This document shows positions 34,099-46,014 of a stretch of DNA of 64,000 bases, piece after piece. The translations under genes were made by a program, and so were the position numbers. This stretch comes from Poronia punctata (Eukaryota; Ascomycota; Sordariomycetes; Xylariales; Xylariaceae): NCBI GenBank assembly GCA_022579005.1, contig MU401537.1, positions 62,001 to 126,000 on the forward strand, given 5' to 3'. Every line of letters begins with the position of its first letter. The first letter of the stretch is position 1. The notes beneath the pieces were generated by a model that had not been told where the DNA came from, searched no databases, and saw nothing but the letters and a program-made list of their open reading frames with translations.

Positions 34099-36912
34099 AT
34101 GACATCGACACAAGGATCTGATAACAGTTTGGAAAATAGTGAAAGGCGTTTTAGCCATGGACGTCCGCGATTCAACTCCAACAGTACGGCGGACAGGTTA
34201 GAGGAGGGATCGAGACTTTCGGGATTACCATTTTCTTCGTCGGGCAGTAGAATACGAAAAGGAAGAAGATCGGTCTTTCGGGAAGTTGGACTAGAAGAGG
34301 ATGAGGGTGAAGATGGTAGTAGTCGGAGTTCAAGCGAAAAGGAGAAGAGCCGGATTTCAGTCGAGAGGGCGCCGACGACATACGAACAAGATGAAATTCC
34401 GACCGAGGCGGATTCGACGCGCGAAAAGCCTCGATGGTTGACAAGATTAGCCTCTATAAGGCGACCGAACGTCAAGACTGGCACTGGTGCGACACCACCG
34501 CCACGTGCGGTATCGGGAATACACAGGTTGACTCTGATTGCCTTGTTTATCGCCATTATCCTTCCCGCCATAAGATATAACAGTGGTCAACGGAATGGGG
34601 ACATGAACGGCGCGGAAGCAGGTGTCATCAGGGAGCCCATAGTGCCATCTAATCTCGAAACTCGCAATGATAGCCCGACCCAAGTTTGCAAAAGATGGGC
34701 TGGACAAAGTGAGTATTCATATATCTCATTCACGTTTTTTTTAGTAGAGAGATGCTAACTGTCACAGGTGCCGTGGTGAACGGTACTCTATATTACTATG
34801 GCGGGCGGTCGATGACCAGCGCAGATCAGGATCCAGAAAATACATGGAGTATGTTTACCCCCGAGAGACCCAAGCGCAAAGATGGTACAACTAACAAACA
34901 CCCCAACAACAATAGACAACGACTTCATCACAATAGACTTGACAAAGTCTTGGGATATCGAGTCCCCATCCATAAAGGGTCTGCCCAAGCCCGATGGCCC
35001 GCCGGCAGTATCACTCGGTTATCTGTGGAACGATCTCGACCACTTGTATCTATACGGAGGCCAATTCCAACTAGACACCAGTCCAACGCCGGTCTCGATA
35101 TGGCAGTACGACATAGCCTCATCCACATGGACCGAGTTCGAGAACCCGAAAACTTCCAGCGGCGAATTCTCCGACGCCGGAGACGCCCCCGTCCAACGCG
35201 CGGCCGAAGGAGCCGGTATATCCGTGCCCGAGCTGGGTCTGAGCTGGTACTTTGGCGGCCACTTGGATTGGGCCACGACACCGGGATGGACGAATCTGAT
35301 AGATCGTGTCTACTTGAAGAGTCTCCTCGAATTTACCCATCCAGGATACGCGAACGAGCAAGTCGACTCGCTGCACGATTCCGGCGCACCGGACGGTGGT
35401 GCCTTTCGCAACATCACCTGGGCCGGAACCCAGAACCAGGACGGATTCACCGAACGTGCTGACGGGGTCCTCGTCTACGTGCCCGGCTGGGGTAAAGGTG
35501 GGATCTTGCTCGGTCTCGGCGGTGGTCTTGTGGGCGATCACGAAACGACCGATGCCTTTGCGCCCATGGACACGATCGACGTATACGACATCGCGAGCAG
35601 TGAGTGGTACCACCAGGAGACATCTGGCGACGAAAAGCCCCAGGTCCGCGTCAACCCCTGCGCCGTGGTCTTTTCCGCTCCCGACGCCAGCTCGTTCAAC
35701 ATATACATGTACGGCGGGCAGAATCTACTGCCATACGGAAAGCAGACGCAATATACCGATGTCTGGATCTTGACAATCCCCTCATTCACATGGATCAAAG
35801 TCGACTCCCCGGATAGCGAACCGGTCGCACGAGCAGGCCATTCCTGCGCAGCTCGAGACGGACAAATCGTAGTGGTAGGCGGATACATCGGCACAGAAGA
35901 AGGCTGCGAGAGTCCCGGCATCTACGCCTTCGACGCATCTAAACTCTCCTGGAACCCCTCATTCAAAGCCGCCGACCACCCTGCCGACGCACATGTCGAC
36001 AACACCGTGTTAGCAGGTAGTTACGGCTATCTCGTCCCGGACGTCGTGCAATCCGTCATAGGCGGGTCATCAAAGGGAGGCGCAACAGCCACCGAACCAG
36101 CCTCCGGTCCGGCAACAGGGGGTCCTTTCAAAACTGGCACACCCCCCGTTTTCACAGTCACTGCACCGGGTCAACAAGGTCCCACGGCAACTGTAACCAA
36201 TACCCCTGGTAAAGGCGACGGCGACGGCGGCGGCGGACTCGGTACCCCATCCGACATAAACGATAACGATAAAGACGACAACAACGCCGGTCAAATAGCA
36301 GCAGGCGTAATAGCCGGTCTTGCCGGATTATCGGCAATATACCTCGGATTCTGCGCCTGGCTATGGCGTCGACAAGTCCGCGCTTATAAGCGCCATATGG
36401 CCGTTGCAAACCAATACCACGACGATTACACGGGAGACGTTATTTCTGTCGTACCACCTACTGCTGCCGCTGTCAAACAACCCACCACAACTCGATATTC
36501 AAGTAGTGGCGGTAGCGGCGGCAATGATAGGGACAACAGAGACAGAGACCATTTCGCCTGGGTGGGACAATTACATCCCCCCGGCGAACCGAAATTCATG
36601 TCTAGTAGCGATGAGCCTAGTCCCGGATCAACCCATAGGACTGGGTCAGGAAGTATTATCGGTCGACCTAGGCCGAGCGAGGATAGGAATCCTTTCGGGT
36701 TTGGTGGTGGTGGTGGTGGTGTATATGATGGGTTTGCGGGAGATACTACTACGGGAGGAGGTGGTCTTGAGAGGGCTAAGAGTGATGCTACGAGGAGTAC
36801 GAGGAGTGGTGAGTCGGCAGAGGCACTTCTTGATGGGAGGGAGCCGAATTTCTTTAGTGTTGTGCTTGGGCCTAGACGGGCTTTGAGGGTTGTGAATGGT
36901 ATGGAGGAATAA
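34099..36912 (+). CDS. Kelch-repeat membrane protein
   Basis: Exons 34099-34708, 34768-34848 and 34916-36912 encode 895 aa; both introns are phase 1 with GT-AG ends. Residues 1-140 are a charged, Ser-rich cytosolic-type tail. A first membrane segment lies at about 143-159 (LTLIALFIAIILPAI). A kelch/galactose-oxidase-like propeller follows, with repeated blade motifs: LYYYGGRS, LYLYGGQF, WYFGGHL, LLGLGGG, NIYMYGGQN, VVVGGYIGTEEG. A Thr/Pro/Gly-rich linker leads to a second membrane segment at about 690-715 (AAGVIAGLAGLSAIYLGFCAWLW) and a Gly-rich tail. The layout suggests a propeller on the outside or lumenal side held between two membrane spans. Known roles of similar fungal proteins are in cell surface or polarity; none can be assigned here. 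Confidence 0.88.
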
Positions 36913-37426
36913 GGTAGAGAAAGGGGAAGGAAGAATGAGGATGTATATTTACACACATGAAGTATGACTTGTTATGATTGAATACCCATCTACTCACCGA
37001 AGACCAAAAGAGTCGAAAGTATCGTTGGGCTATTTATTGTTAGTGTATTTAGATGCCAAAAAGCAAAAATAGGTACGCATGCATAACCGCCTTGTTGTAT
37101 AGTAACAATTTAGAATCACATAGTTCATTTACATACGTACATACATATATATCTAAATCATCCCATCTTACTTCTATTATTCTCTGATCCTTTAGGTAAG
37201 GAATAGCAAGGTAGAATAGATAGATAGATAGATAGGGGGTATACTCTTCACTAGAGTTATAATCATCGAAATGTCCCATTGCACGATTGCGAAATAGCGC
37301 CGCTCCCTCGATCCAAAAAACGCCAGCCCCATAGAAACACCCGAAGAATCGCATCACCCAGACAGCCTATAAGATCGACTCCAGCTATAAACATAACATC
37401 TCGAAACCTGTCCGTCGACCAAAAGT
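36913..37426. other. Intergenic spacer between convergent genes
   Basis: 3' ends of the kelch gene (+) and the 411-aa gene (-). Contains a (GATA)n microsatellite near 37217-37234. No ORF with features. Confidence 0.55.
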
Positions 37427-38662
37427 TTATTCGGAAACGCGTTTATACCTGAAAGAGTTCCAAGCCAAGACATCCAGAACTCCAAGGTTAAGTCGCTGCA
37501 TCAAGGATGTCCCCAGTCGCACCAACCATTGATTTTGTTTGCCTGCATGCTTCAGCCCGTCAGCTGCGTCAACGACCAGACACAGGAGTTGTTGTTGAGT
37601 CCGCTGCTCCATGGACGGAAACTCTTTGAAGAGTTGCTCTCTGGGCTGGAGATATTTGATAGCTGCCGAATGGCTGGGCTTAGTCGGATGATGGAGGTCT
37701 AGATGTGCCAGTTCAAGAGGAAGACCTAATGGCCGACCAATGTCAACAAAGCTTTCAAACAACGATTCTGACGGCTTCGGGTGTGTTGGCGCTTTGACAG
37801 TCGACATCCATGTTAATTCTGACCATACGTGCTTAATAGCTTTATAAGCGGCTACGCTCTCGTCAGGGAACATGTCTCTTGCTCTGGCGAGCGCCTCATA
37901 AGATCCATCTAAGTTTGCTTTGCCGTCTGTGCTTAGCTGGCCGCTTTCGTTCACAATGGCATTCAGGAGACAGGACATGTCCGGACCAGCCAATCCAGGG
38001 CCCGGGGCGTGGGAAGAAGCCAGACGCTCCAGCCAGTCCCAGGGAACACCTTGTCTGCCTTCAGCGAACAGGAATTGTGTGAGGAGTTTGACTAAGGCCG
38101 GGTGTTTGAGGAAATCCAACCCGCCCTCGTTTCCTGACGAGCGAAGCCATCGTAGAACACGAACGCCGGCCCCGGAACCGGCCATTCGTTTAGAGACATC
38201 CTCAGACGACTCAGCTAGGATCTGCGACCGGACGGTAGCGAGGAATCCGGTGGCGCGGAGTGGTGTCATGAGACCCCTCGACACGGCTGAATCGAACACA
38301 TCGGCGGGGTTCTTGCCACGTCTGGTCAAGACTAAAGGCGTACGATCGGTATTCGGTGGGCGAGAAAAGAGGGGATTCGAAAGGATGGCGCCGATATGTC
38401 GGGCAGTGTGAGGTAGGTGGTCATGAGTCGGCGGTTGCGCTGTTGTCGCCGCCGCTGTCGCTACGCTTGATTTTGACTCGGGTTCGGTATCCGTACTCGT
38501 TGTCGCTATCACCTCCGTCCCTAAATATTCCTGATCGAGTGTTTTACGAAACGACGAGGTAATCCGATCGTAGAGCTTCTCCGTTTCACTATTCGTGAGC
38601 GGTCCCTGGTTTATCCGGCTGAGAAGCTTCAGCGAGTTGCGAGGATGCGTGAGGAAAACCAT
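37427..38662 (-). CDS. Hypothetical protein, 411 aa
   Basis: A single intronless ORF starting MVFLTHPRNSLKLLSRINQG. The N-terminus has basic and hydrophobic residues without acids for the first 22 positions, compatible with a mitochondrial presequence. A Thr/Ala-rich disordered stretch (residues 45-85) follows, then a mostly helical region with HIGAILSNPLFSR, DVFDSAVSRGLMTPLRATGFLATV and a C-terminal LNLGVLDVLAWNSFRYKRVSE. No catalytic motif or membrane span. I do not recognise the family. Base composition and length support a real gene; the mitochondrial location is a guess. Confidence 0.75.
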   Translation of the reverse strand: MVFLTHPRNSLKLLSRINQGPLTNSETEKLYDRITSSFRKTLDQEYLGTEVIATTSTDTEPESKSSVATAAATTAQPPTHDHLPHTARHIGAILSNPLFSRPPNTDRTPLVLTRRGKNPADVFDSAVSRGLMTPLRATGFLATVRSQILAESSEDVSKRMAGSGAGVRVLRWLRSSGNEGGLDFLKHPALVKLLTQFLFAEGRQGVPWDWLERLASSHAPGPGLAGPDMSCLLNAIVNESGQLSTDGKANLDGSYEALARARDMFPDESVAAYKAIKHVWSELTWMSTVKAPTHPKPSESLFESFVDIGRPLGLPLELAHLDLHHPTKPSHSAAIKYLQPREQLFKEFPSMEQRTQQQLLCLVVDAADGLKHAGKQNQWLVRLGTSLMQRLNLGVLDVLAWNSFRYKRVSE

Positions 38663-40530
38663 CGTGAACCGGCTCCCTTTTCCTACTTAGCACACTGTGT
38701 GAATTCGTATCCCGCGACCAATGTATCGGGATCAACGAAGTGGCATGGCAGAGGAGGTCAGTTTGATGGAGATGCAGCTAGACGAGGGAGGTAATGGTGT
38801 TTGCGTTGACTCGGGTGTCGCTATTGATTCGATTCAATCATCGATTCAATTGACTCTACGGGGTCAGATACTGATAGGTACTTGTAGGCGCCTGCCATCA
38901 ACGACTCTTGAATCTTGGCGGTCATAGGTCCAGTAAACTCCACACACCTAGGTGAGGAACATGAGGAACAAGGTGGACCGCATTGAGCACGTGATAGTAT
39001 TACCTACGAGTAGTGGTTACCCCGTAATGTACCTATATGGGTAAGGGTAAGCGGACAAGTACACATTAACAAACTGTGAAGGTTACAAGTACTGGTACTA
39101 CTGGCCACACCTGCACGCCGGTATAGTTTCAGCTATGAAATTGGAATGCTATTCAAATCAGAGCTATGAATAGAGAATAAGCATATATGGTAAATAGTTG
39201 AAACAATTATTTAATGTGATGAGGGGGTATACTCAGAGACAAATGTGGGAGCCCCATCAGCCATGATGTTTGCGGATATTTGTTCTGGGAATCAGGAATC
39301 AGGGCAAATGTGGCATGCTCATTGTTCAAACATTGTCTACGAGTAGATCATTGATGTATTACGTAACCACATTCACATCTCTACGTGTACATACCGTGTA
39401 ATAGATAGGTACATACGCAAACACTGAGTCCCTCTTTGGAACTTTACCAAGATACTTTATCCCTATTTACATGTAAGTCGGTTGTCTAACAATTATATAA
39501 CAAGTCTGCGACTTGAGTTTGCAGGTATACACATAGCACCGATACACATACGAGTAGGTACCTACTCGTAGGCCAGAGAGGAGTGGGGTTAGGGATTGTC
39601 TCCCACAACCCACAACAAGTACGTTACGAGTAGAATAAAGTAGGTACACAGGTACCTGCCTGCCTCCAGCTCCCGTCTTACCATTGTCGCTGGGCTTCAG
39701 CTGGTTTGCTTGCCAAACACCTGCCAAGGGAGCTTTTTGGTGGTGCAGGTGGTTGGTGGTAAAGCTGTGAGAATGAAAGGTACCTCTATACAAAGGTACC
39801 TACCTCTATACCCTGGCCAAACCCTCTCTCAGGCCCCCAACCCCCAAAAGAACAGCCCCATTCCTGCTAGGTACACAGGTACCGCTTGCAATACCTATCG
39901 TACAGCATTCATTGCCTTTTTGCTACGAAGGAGCGAAAATGGCACCGTGACCCAGCTCTCCCACCCAGTCTTTTACATGGTTAGCACCTATCCTACCTCC
40001 CCTACCTTTCCTGACTGATTAAACCGGTCACCATCATTCCTCCACCTTCATCTCAATCCTGCGAAAAGATAATAAAAAAGAAAGCCACATACTATCGCGG
40101 TTGGTCGTTGCGTCGCGCTTGAGGGCCCGAATTTTCATTCTCCCCAGGAAACGTATGGTCACCATTGTCGGTACGCAATTGGTTAGTTTTGCACCATCAG
40201 CCGGGCACGCCACGTCCTCGGAAAAGTCAGTAACCTAGAAGAAGACTTAGCTCATCTTGCTCAGCCTTGTTTCTACCTCCTCTTCCTTTGCTAGCTATTG
40301 TTCATCGCGTCGCTAATGATACATTGCAAAACGTAGCTCTCTTCCATCGACTCCACTTCCAGCGACGACTTCTCTACCCTCTACCGTCTACGGACTTGTA
40401 TCTTTTACCGTGCATACCGCCAATATCAACTCCTGTGCACTGAGTCCTCCGAGTTGACTTTGACCGACACTTCTCTCCCTTCATACGAAGGGCTTCAACC
40501 CAAACATTCATCCACAGCCTCACCACAGAC
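38663..40530. other. Divergent promoter region upstream of DEF1
   Basis: About 1.9 kb without genes between the 411-aa gene (-) and DEF1 (+). It holds the densest group of TACGAGTA/TACTCGTA octamers in the window (39005, 39338, 39549, 39563, 39625). The last 250 bp before the DEF1 start are CT-rich, typical of a fungal 5' leader. Confidence 0.55.
39549..39570. promoter_or_regulatory. Perfect 22-bp palindrome made of TACGAGTA and its complement
   Basis: TACGAGTA (39549-39556), a 6-bp centre GGTACC, and TACTCGTA (39563-39570) form a perfect inverted repeat about 1 kb upstream of DEF1. It could be a dimer-binding site. Function is inferred only from symmetry and from recurrence of the half-site elsewhere. 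Confidence 0.5.
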
Positions 40531-43500
40531 ATGACTGAGGTACAGGCTAGACAGAACCCGACCGCTCGGGGCAGAGGCGGTGGCCGAGGCGGCAGAGGGG
40601 GATTTGGCGGTCGCAATACCACTGCACGACGAGCCAACGGCGATAAAAACGCTGCTGTAGAATCGTCCAGCTCTGATGATGACAGTGATATTGCCCAACT
40701 GAGAAAGCAATACGGCGATAGTCTTGGATTGATTAAGGAGCTTTTCCCAGATTGGTCTGATGCCGATATTCTTTACGCTCTAAAGGAAACCGACGGCGAT
40801 GTTGAACTGACAGCCACCCGTATTGCTGAAGGTATGTATCTGTCCCCGGAAGCAGCCTGCATTCTCCCGCCTATCTGTATCCGTATCAGGTCGTATCAGG
40901 TCATGTTTTGCGTGCTACACATTATGAGATGGAAGATGGCACTAACACAATTCCTCCACTATAGGCACTATCTCGCAATGGGGCGAAGTTTCCAAGGCGA
41001 AGAAGCCCGCTGCTCGACCCAAGGCCAAACCTGACGTTCCTTCGTCTGGTCCGACCGAAACAGCTAGATTCGGCCGCGGTGGCCGCTCAGATACTGGTCG
41101 AGGTGGTCGTGCTCGCGGTAATGACAGAGCGCGTGGAGGTCGAGGCCGTGGTGCCACGCACGCGACCACCAACGGCCAACGGTCCAAGGATGGTCAACTA
41201 TCCGTCCCAACCGAGGAAGCGTCCGCATGGAACGGAGCTGTCGCCAGCGAAGAACCCTATACAAACGAATCGAACAATACGACTTCTACCGCCACCGATG
41301 CCGCTACTGATAGCGTCTTAGCTCCTACATCTGTCTCATCTGAATCCGTCAAGCCCTCTACGCAAAGTGCCCCTAAAACCTGGGCAAGCATGCTTAGACA
41401 GTCGACTGCACCTAAGCCTGCCCCCAAACCCAAAGAAACCCCTGCACCTAAACCTGTGGAAGTCCTTGAACCATTGCCTCCGGCCGAGCTTGCTGCGCCT
41501 GAACCCGAACCCGAACCTGAAGTCGAACAAGACGACACCCCCACGGAACCCCCTGTCGAACTCCCCGCGGTTGTAGAACCGGAAGCTGCCCCCGAACCTG
41601 TTGCTACTTTGCCCCCCGCAGAGACTGATCTTACAAAGGTGAATCTCGATTTGCTTCCCGACGAGTCGCACCCTCCAGCGACGGTGACTGCCGCCAGCAC
41701 TGCTGCTGACTCATGGGATCCTCGTCAGGCCACACAACCCTCCGCTGCTGTCACACCACTGTCCGCTTCACAAGCTCAACACCAAACGGGTCGCCAGGCT
41801 GCCAGCGGTTACGCAACTAGTGCCCTCAAGGCAACAGAACGCCCCGCACCTCGTATGCCAAGCTACCAGCGCCGCATTCTGGAGCAGGAAGAGGCAGTCC
41901 GTATGCCGGGTAACCGAGAAGTCGATCGAGCTGCTGTCAAGTTTGGAGCTTTCAGCCTTAACGATACAGAGGAAGATATTGACGGAGATCGCGAAGACCC
42001 TGAGACCCGACCTCAGCCTCCTGCCGAGTCGCCGGCTGCTCCACGAGCCTCCCTGCCGCCAATTGCACAGCCCGCCCCTATTCCCGATGCTTTCCCGCCT
42101 GCGCAAAAGCCTAGCCAGTCTCAAGCTCCGGGTGCTGCTGGTATGGTCTTTAGCCCCGCTTCAAGTGCGAATCGGTTTGCTAACGATGATGCATCCCCAG
42201 TGACACCTGTGGCACCTCCTACTGGCCCTGCCTCAACTACTGTGCAGCGTATGTCCCAACCACCTCGACAGCCGCAGTCCGCTGACGACGATACAGCCCC
42301 TCAAGCACCGTCGGCTAGTCAGCCTTACGGCCGCTACCCCCAGGCAAACAGCAATGAGTCTGCCGGCTTCTCTCAGAAGCCTTACGGAGAGAGTTATTCT
42401 CACCAGCCAACAACTACCTCCGCAGCCAGCATTGAAAGCTTCCCAGCCGCTGCCAGTCAGGCACCGGGGCCTCAAAGCAGTGGCGCCTTTGCCTCGGGTC
42501 CCAACGATTACTCGTCCTACTACGGCGCCGATCAGCAGCCCCGTAATACGTATGGATATTACAACTACACGCAGCAACAGGGCGGGCAGAACCACGGCGA
42601 ACCTAACGCGAATAGCCGTCCCTTTGGCGGCTACAATGCCTCCCAGGCCGATAACTTGAGCCAGTACCCCCAGAGTGGAGCCCAACAGTCGCGTTATCCT
42701 GGCGGTGCATCTGCCGATGCGCACAACAGTGGGCACAACACGCCGAACCCCGTGGGCCAGAACCAGCAGCAGGCATCGGCCCAAGGCGCACAGACCCAGT
42801 CCAACATCCACCCGCAACAACCCTCTTATCCATACCAACAACAACAACACCCGTATTATAACAATGCCTATTATTCCAGCTTCATGAGCCAGCCGTATGG
42901 CGGCTATGGTCAGACAGGATATGGCAGTCCGTACGGCAAGGGCGGTGTCTATCAGCAAGCCCACCAGTATGGCATGTCTCCTCAGGCCCCATTTGACCAT
43001 ACATCTGCAGCAGGCACGGCCGGCTTTGGGCAGTCTTCGGTTGCCAGCCGAGACTCTGGTCTGAGCTCTGGCATCAACGAATTCGGTCGTAGTGGATCTG
43101 GGCAGCAGTCGGGGGCACCGGCAGGCCTCAATAGCAGCGGCTTCGGCGGCGTCCACGATTCTTACGGTCGGGCTTCCGCTTTCCCGTCCCAAGGTGGACA
43201 AGGGTTCAGCGGTGCGAACGCGCCCACGGCCACTCCCGGCAGCGGCGCGGATGACTTGAAGCCTTACGGTGACTCGAAGACGGCTGGCGGTCCCAGCCCT
43301 TCGCTTGCGGCAACAGCGCGTCCGGGCTCTACTAATAATGCTACGCCCGCCGGTTCTGGCCTCCCCCCGCCGCAATCTGGTCAGCAGGGCATCGGTGGCT
43401 ACGGCGGCTATCCCGGTCACCTGAGCCAGGGCCTTCACGGTGGTCAGACGGGTGGCAGCGGTTACGGGCTAGGTGGCTCTAGCAGCCAAGGCCACGGAAA

Positions 43501-43597
43501 CACGCCGTATGGCGGCTATGGTGGCAACCAAGGGTTTGGGAGCTATTATAACAACCGTCAGGGCCACCAAGGTGGATGGGGCGGCAATTACCACTAG
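40531..43597 (+). CDS. DEF1: RNA polymerase II degradation factor 1 (Def1-like)
   Basis: Exons 40531-40831 and 40965-43597 encode 977 aa; the 133-nt intron (GTATGT, CTAAC, TAG) splits the codon after IAEG. The N-terminus is RGG-rich. A CUE-like ubiquitin-binding helix bundle follows at about residues 55-100 (IAQLRKQYGDSLGLIKELFPDWSDADILYALKETDGDVE), then TISQWGEV, an RGG segment and WASMLRQ, all marks of fungal Def1. The rest is Pro/Glu-rich and then Gln/Gly/Tyr/Ser-rich low-complexity sequence. In yeast Def1 promotes ubiquitination and destruction of stalled RNA polymerase II after DNA damage and is processed to enter the nucleus. A 401-codon antisense ORF is a by-product of the biased composition. 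Confidence 0.9.
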
Positions 43598-44239
43598 GTG
43601 TCGAATCCAAACCTGTCCCCCAAACGTAGAGGAAGGCATCGTGGCCGGAAGAGGATGATCATGACGGGGAAGGGCTCTGATCTTATGAATTACTTATAGG
43701 GGGCAACACAGATGTATGATGCTCTTTGGTTGGCGGGTTCATGCATGGGAAGGGCAAAAGTTTTCAACTGCTACTTCGGGTCGGTGAATTAAGTGTACTA
43801 TTGTTTTCCTTAGGAAACGGTTTGGCCCCTTCGGATCCGGCTGGGGGCACCCCCCATATTCATTATCAGGAAATAGGGTTTACTGAAGAGAAGACACATT
43901 CTTTCACTTGTGGAGGCATGACGCCTCTGGGGTGTGGGATTGTAAATTATCACAGGCCGGGCGCATCTGAAATTTGTTTGGCCTAGGTGTGCGAGCACTT
44001 TCGCAAGACCCATCATAACGAGATGACTCGATAGGAGTATTTTATGAGCAGTTCATATTTCCAATAATGTCTGTGTTTTATATGGATGTGATGAATGTAA
44101 ATATGCCTATGCTTACATGTCATGTAGCAAGACTCTTACGGCCTTGCTCCATAGGCCGTTAACGCACTGCCATGACGATACTAGTAGTCATAGGCGAAGA
44201 AAGCAGTCATCTACCCATCCCATCAAATCCGGGGCGTGG
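43598..44239. other. Intergenic spacer between convergent genes
   Basis: 3' flanks of DEF1 (+) and the DUF1330-like gene (-). ORF 43726-43986 has no features. Confidence 0.5.
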
Positions 44240-45070
44240 TTACAACTTGGCCTCGCCTTCTTTTCTTTTCAGACCAATCGGCTCACCATCAAGACCAACC
44301 TCAACAGTACAGATGATGAAAGTATCCTTCAGCGCACCCAGGCGATACTTGTGATTCACGTCCTGATAATCCTTATCGCCAGCCATAGCAGCAAAGTTCA
44401 CAATACTCGGGTAATGAACATAGGCAATCTCATCCCAACCCTCCTGCTCGGTCCCCTCGGCCCCGGAACTCGTCACCTTCCCCACAATCTTGACATGCCC
44501 ACCATATCGGGATCCGACACGCGCACTGAATTCCTGACCGTATTTGACGTAATCTCCGTGTTTTCCCGGGTTGAAGGCGAGTAAGTTGAGCATGCTGACG
44601 GGATGGGATTTGAGGGGGTCTGGGAGGTTTGTTATGAATCGTGCCGTTTCCGGGGTTATTTCTAGGTTAGATGATGATTCGGCTTTTTGGCCCGCTGCGT
44701 CTAGGTCTAGGTCCAGCTTCACGGAACTTGGGGCGGTGTTGAAGAGTTTGGTGTTGGTTGTCGAGTAGTTGGATAGGAGTTTTGACGAGGTTCCGGCTGT
44801 GGCGGTCCATTCTGCTGCTATCTGATCTCTGGGGAGAGAATCAGAATCGGAATCGGAATCGGAGGAGGCAGAGGAGAGGATGAGTAAAAGATCCCAGTGG
44901 GTGTTTCGGGCTAGGAGGTAACCGGAGGAGATCTGCCTGGGGAGAATCATCCAGCGGAGGACGCGGGCTTGGACGATGGGGGTTATGCCGGTTGAGTGTA
45001 GGGTGGTTAGGAAGGTGGGGATTGAGATGCCTTCTTTGAGGGAGATGAGGTGGAGGTTGCAGAGGACCAT
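44240..45070 (-). CDS. DUF1330-like dimeric alpha/beta-barrel protein
   Basis: An intronless 276-aa protein. The start chosen is the ATG at 45070 (MVLCNLHLISLKEG); the ORF stays open upstream but that part is low-complexity, Lys- and Ile-rich leader. The N-terminal half carries a (SD)n tract near residue 70. The C-terminal half (about residues 155-265) resembles DUF1330/ferredoxin-like barrel domains: HPVSMLNLLAFNPG, YVKYGQEFSARVGSRYGGHVKIVGKV, WDEIAYVHYPSIVNFAAMAG, YRLGALKDTFIICTVEV. The first half (HLISLKEGISIPTFLTTL) may be a second, diverged barrel. The catalytic role of such proteins is mostly unknown. Confidence 0.8.
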   Translation of the reverse strand: MVLCNLHLISLKEGISIPTFLTTLHSTGITPIVQARVLRWMILPRQISSGYLLARNTHWDLLLILSSASSDSDSDSDSLPRDQIAAEWTATAGTSSKLLSNYSTTNTKLFNTAPSSVKLDLDLDAAGQKAESSSNLEITPETARFITNLPDPLKSHPVSMLNLLAFNPGKHGDYVKYGQEFSARVGSRYGGHVKIVGKVTSSGAEGTEQEGWDEIAYVHYPSIVNFAAMAGDKDYQDVNHKYRLGALKDTFIICTVEVGLDGEPIGLKRKEGEAKL

Positions 45071-46014
45071 TTTTTTTTTTGGATTTTTGGTTTTATATTG
45101 TTTTGGGAGGTTTATGTAGATTGTTGTTGTGTTGTGTTGTGGCTGTCGATATAGATTGATATACAGGACAGACAGATACAGAGGTTTAAGATGATGACTT
45201 GTTATTATTGTTTTATTGGTATCACTATTTTCTTTTCCTTGGAAGGGTAGGTGCGGGTGGTATCTTTTCAAAATCACGAGGCCGTTTATTGGAAGGCAAG
45301 TATGGATGGCAAGAGTAGGTAGAATACCTACCTAGCTTACCAAGTTGTCTTGGAGGTTGTATGCTACCCCGGCAGGAAATGAAGTGCTGCCGAGGTTGGT
45401 CGAATTCGGTTAACGGGTCTCCGCATTTCCAACCTTGCTGGCCAGTGGCCACCTACTCGTAACTTTTGGCGATCGGTATACCTTGAAGGATGAACAACAA
45501 TGCCGGCTTTTCAAAATGATGGTTAATGACTACCTAGGTAATGAGTCCGGATATGAATTATGCTGTGTCTATAGTATCCATTCATTGCGCATGTTTAATA
45601 TTTACAACGAGATTTCCGCCGTGAGAGATGTAATTGGTGGTCTTACTAACACGTCTCTTGATAGTGATGTTGCTCGAAACGGGTTGACACTCTGTAACTG
45701 TTGTATATTTACGTGTAATATTATACCGTCAGATATGGAATCAGTTCGCTTTTCATCCGGATATTCAACAAAAGCTGATATTGGATAGGCTTATGACACC
45801 TAACTTAGCTCACAGAAAAAAGGGTTGACTTGGATTGGACATACAAAGTTCAGACATGAAAAAACATTAATATTAGGTACCAAGCAATCGCTGACAAAAT
45901 ACCCCGTCTAATCTATCCTAGTTAATACATAAACCGCCGCCCCCCCCTCTCCCCCAACCCAACCCGAACCAATCTTCTATTTTGATTATTTTACATATCC
46001 AACATATCCCTTAT
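45071..46014. other. Intergenic spacer
   Basis: Upstream of the DUF1330-like gene (T11 tract just before its start) and downstream of the P450. TACTCGTA at 45454. A plus-strand ORF of 117 codons (45435-45788) lacks family features or splice partners. Confidence 0.5.

Noticed and set aside
42233..43438. 401-codon minus-strand ORF
   Set aside because: Lies fully antisense to the low-complexity part of DEF1; its Arg/Val/Leu-rich translation is what biased codon use on the other strand produces.
45435..45788. 117-codon plus-strand ORF
   Set aside because: No family features, no splice partner, and located in the spacer between two well-supported genes.
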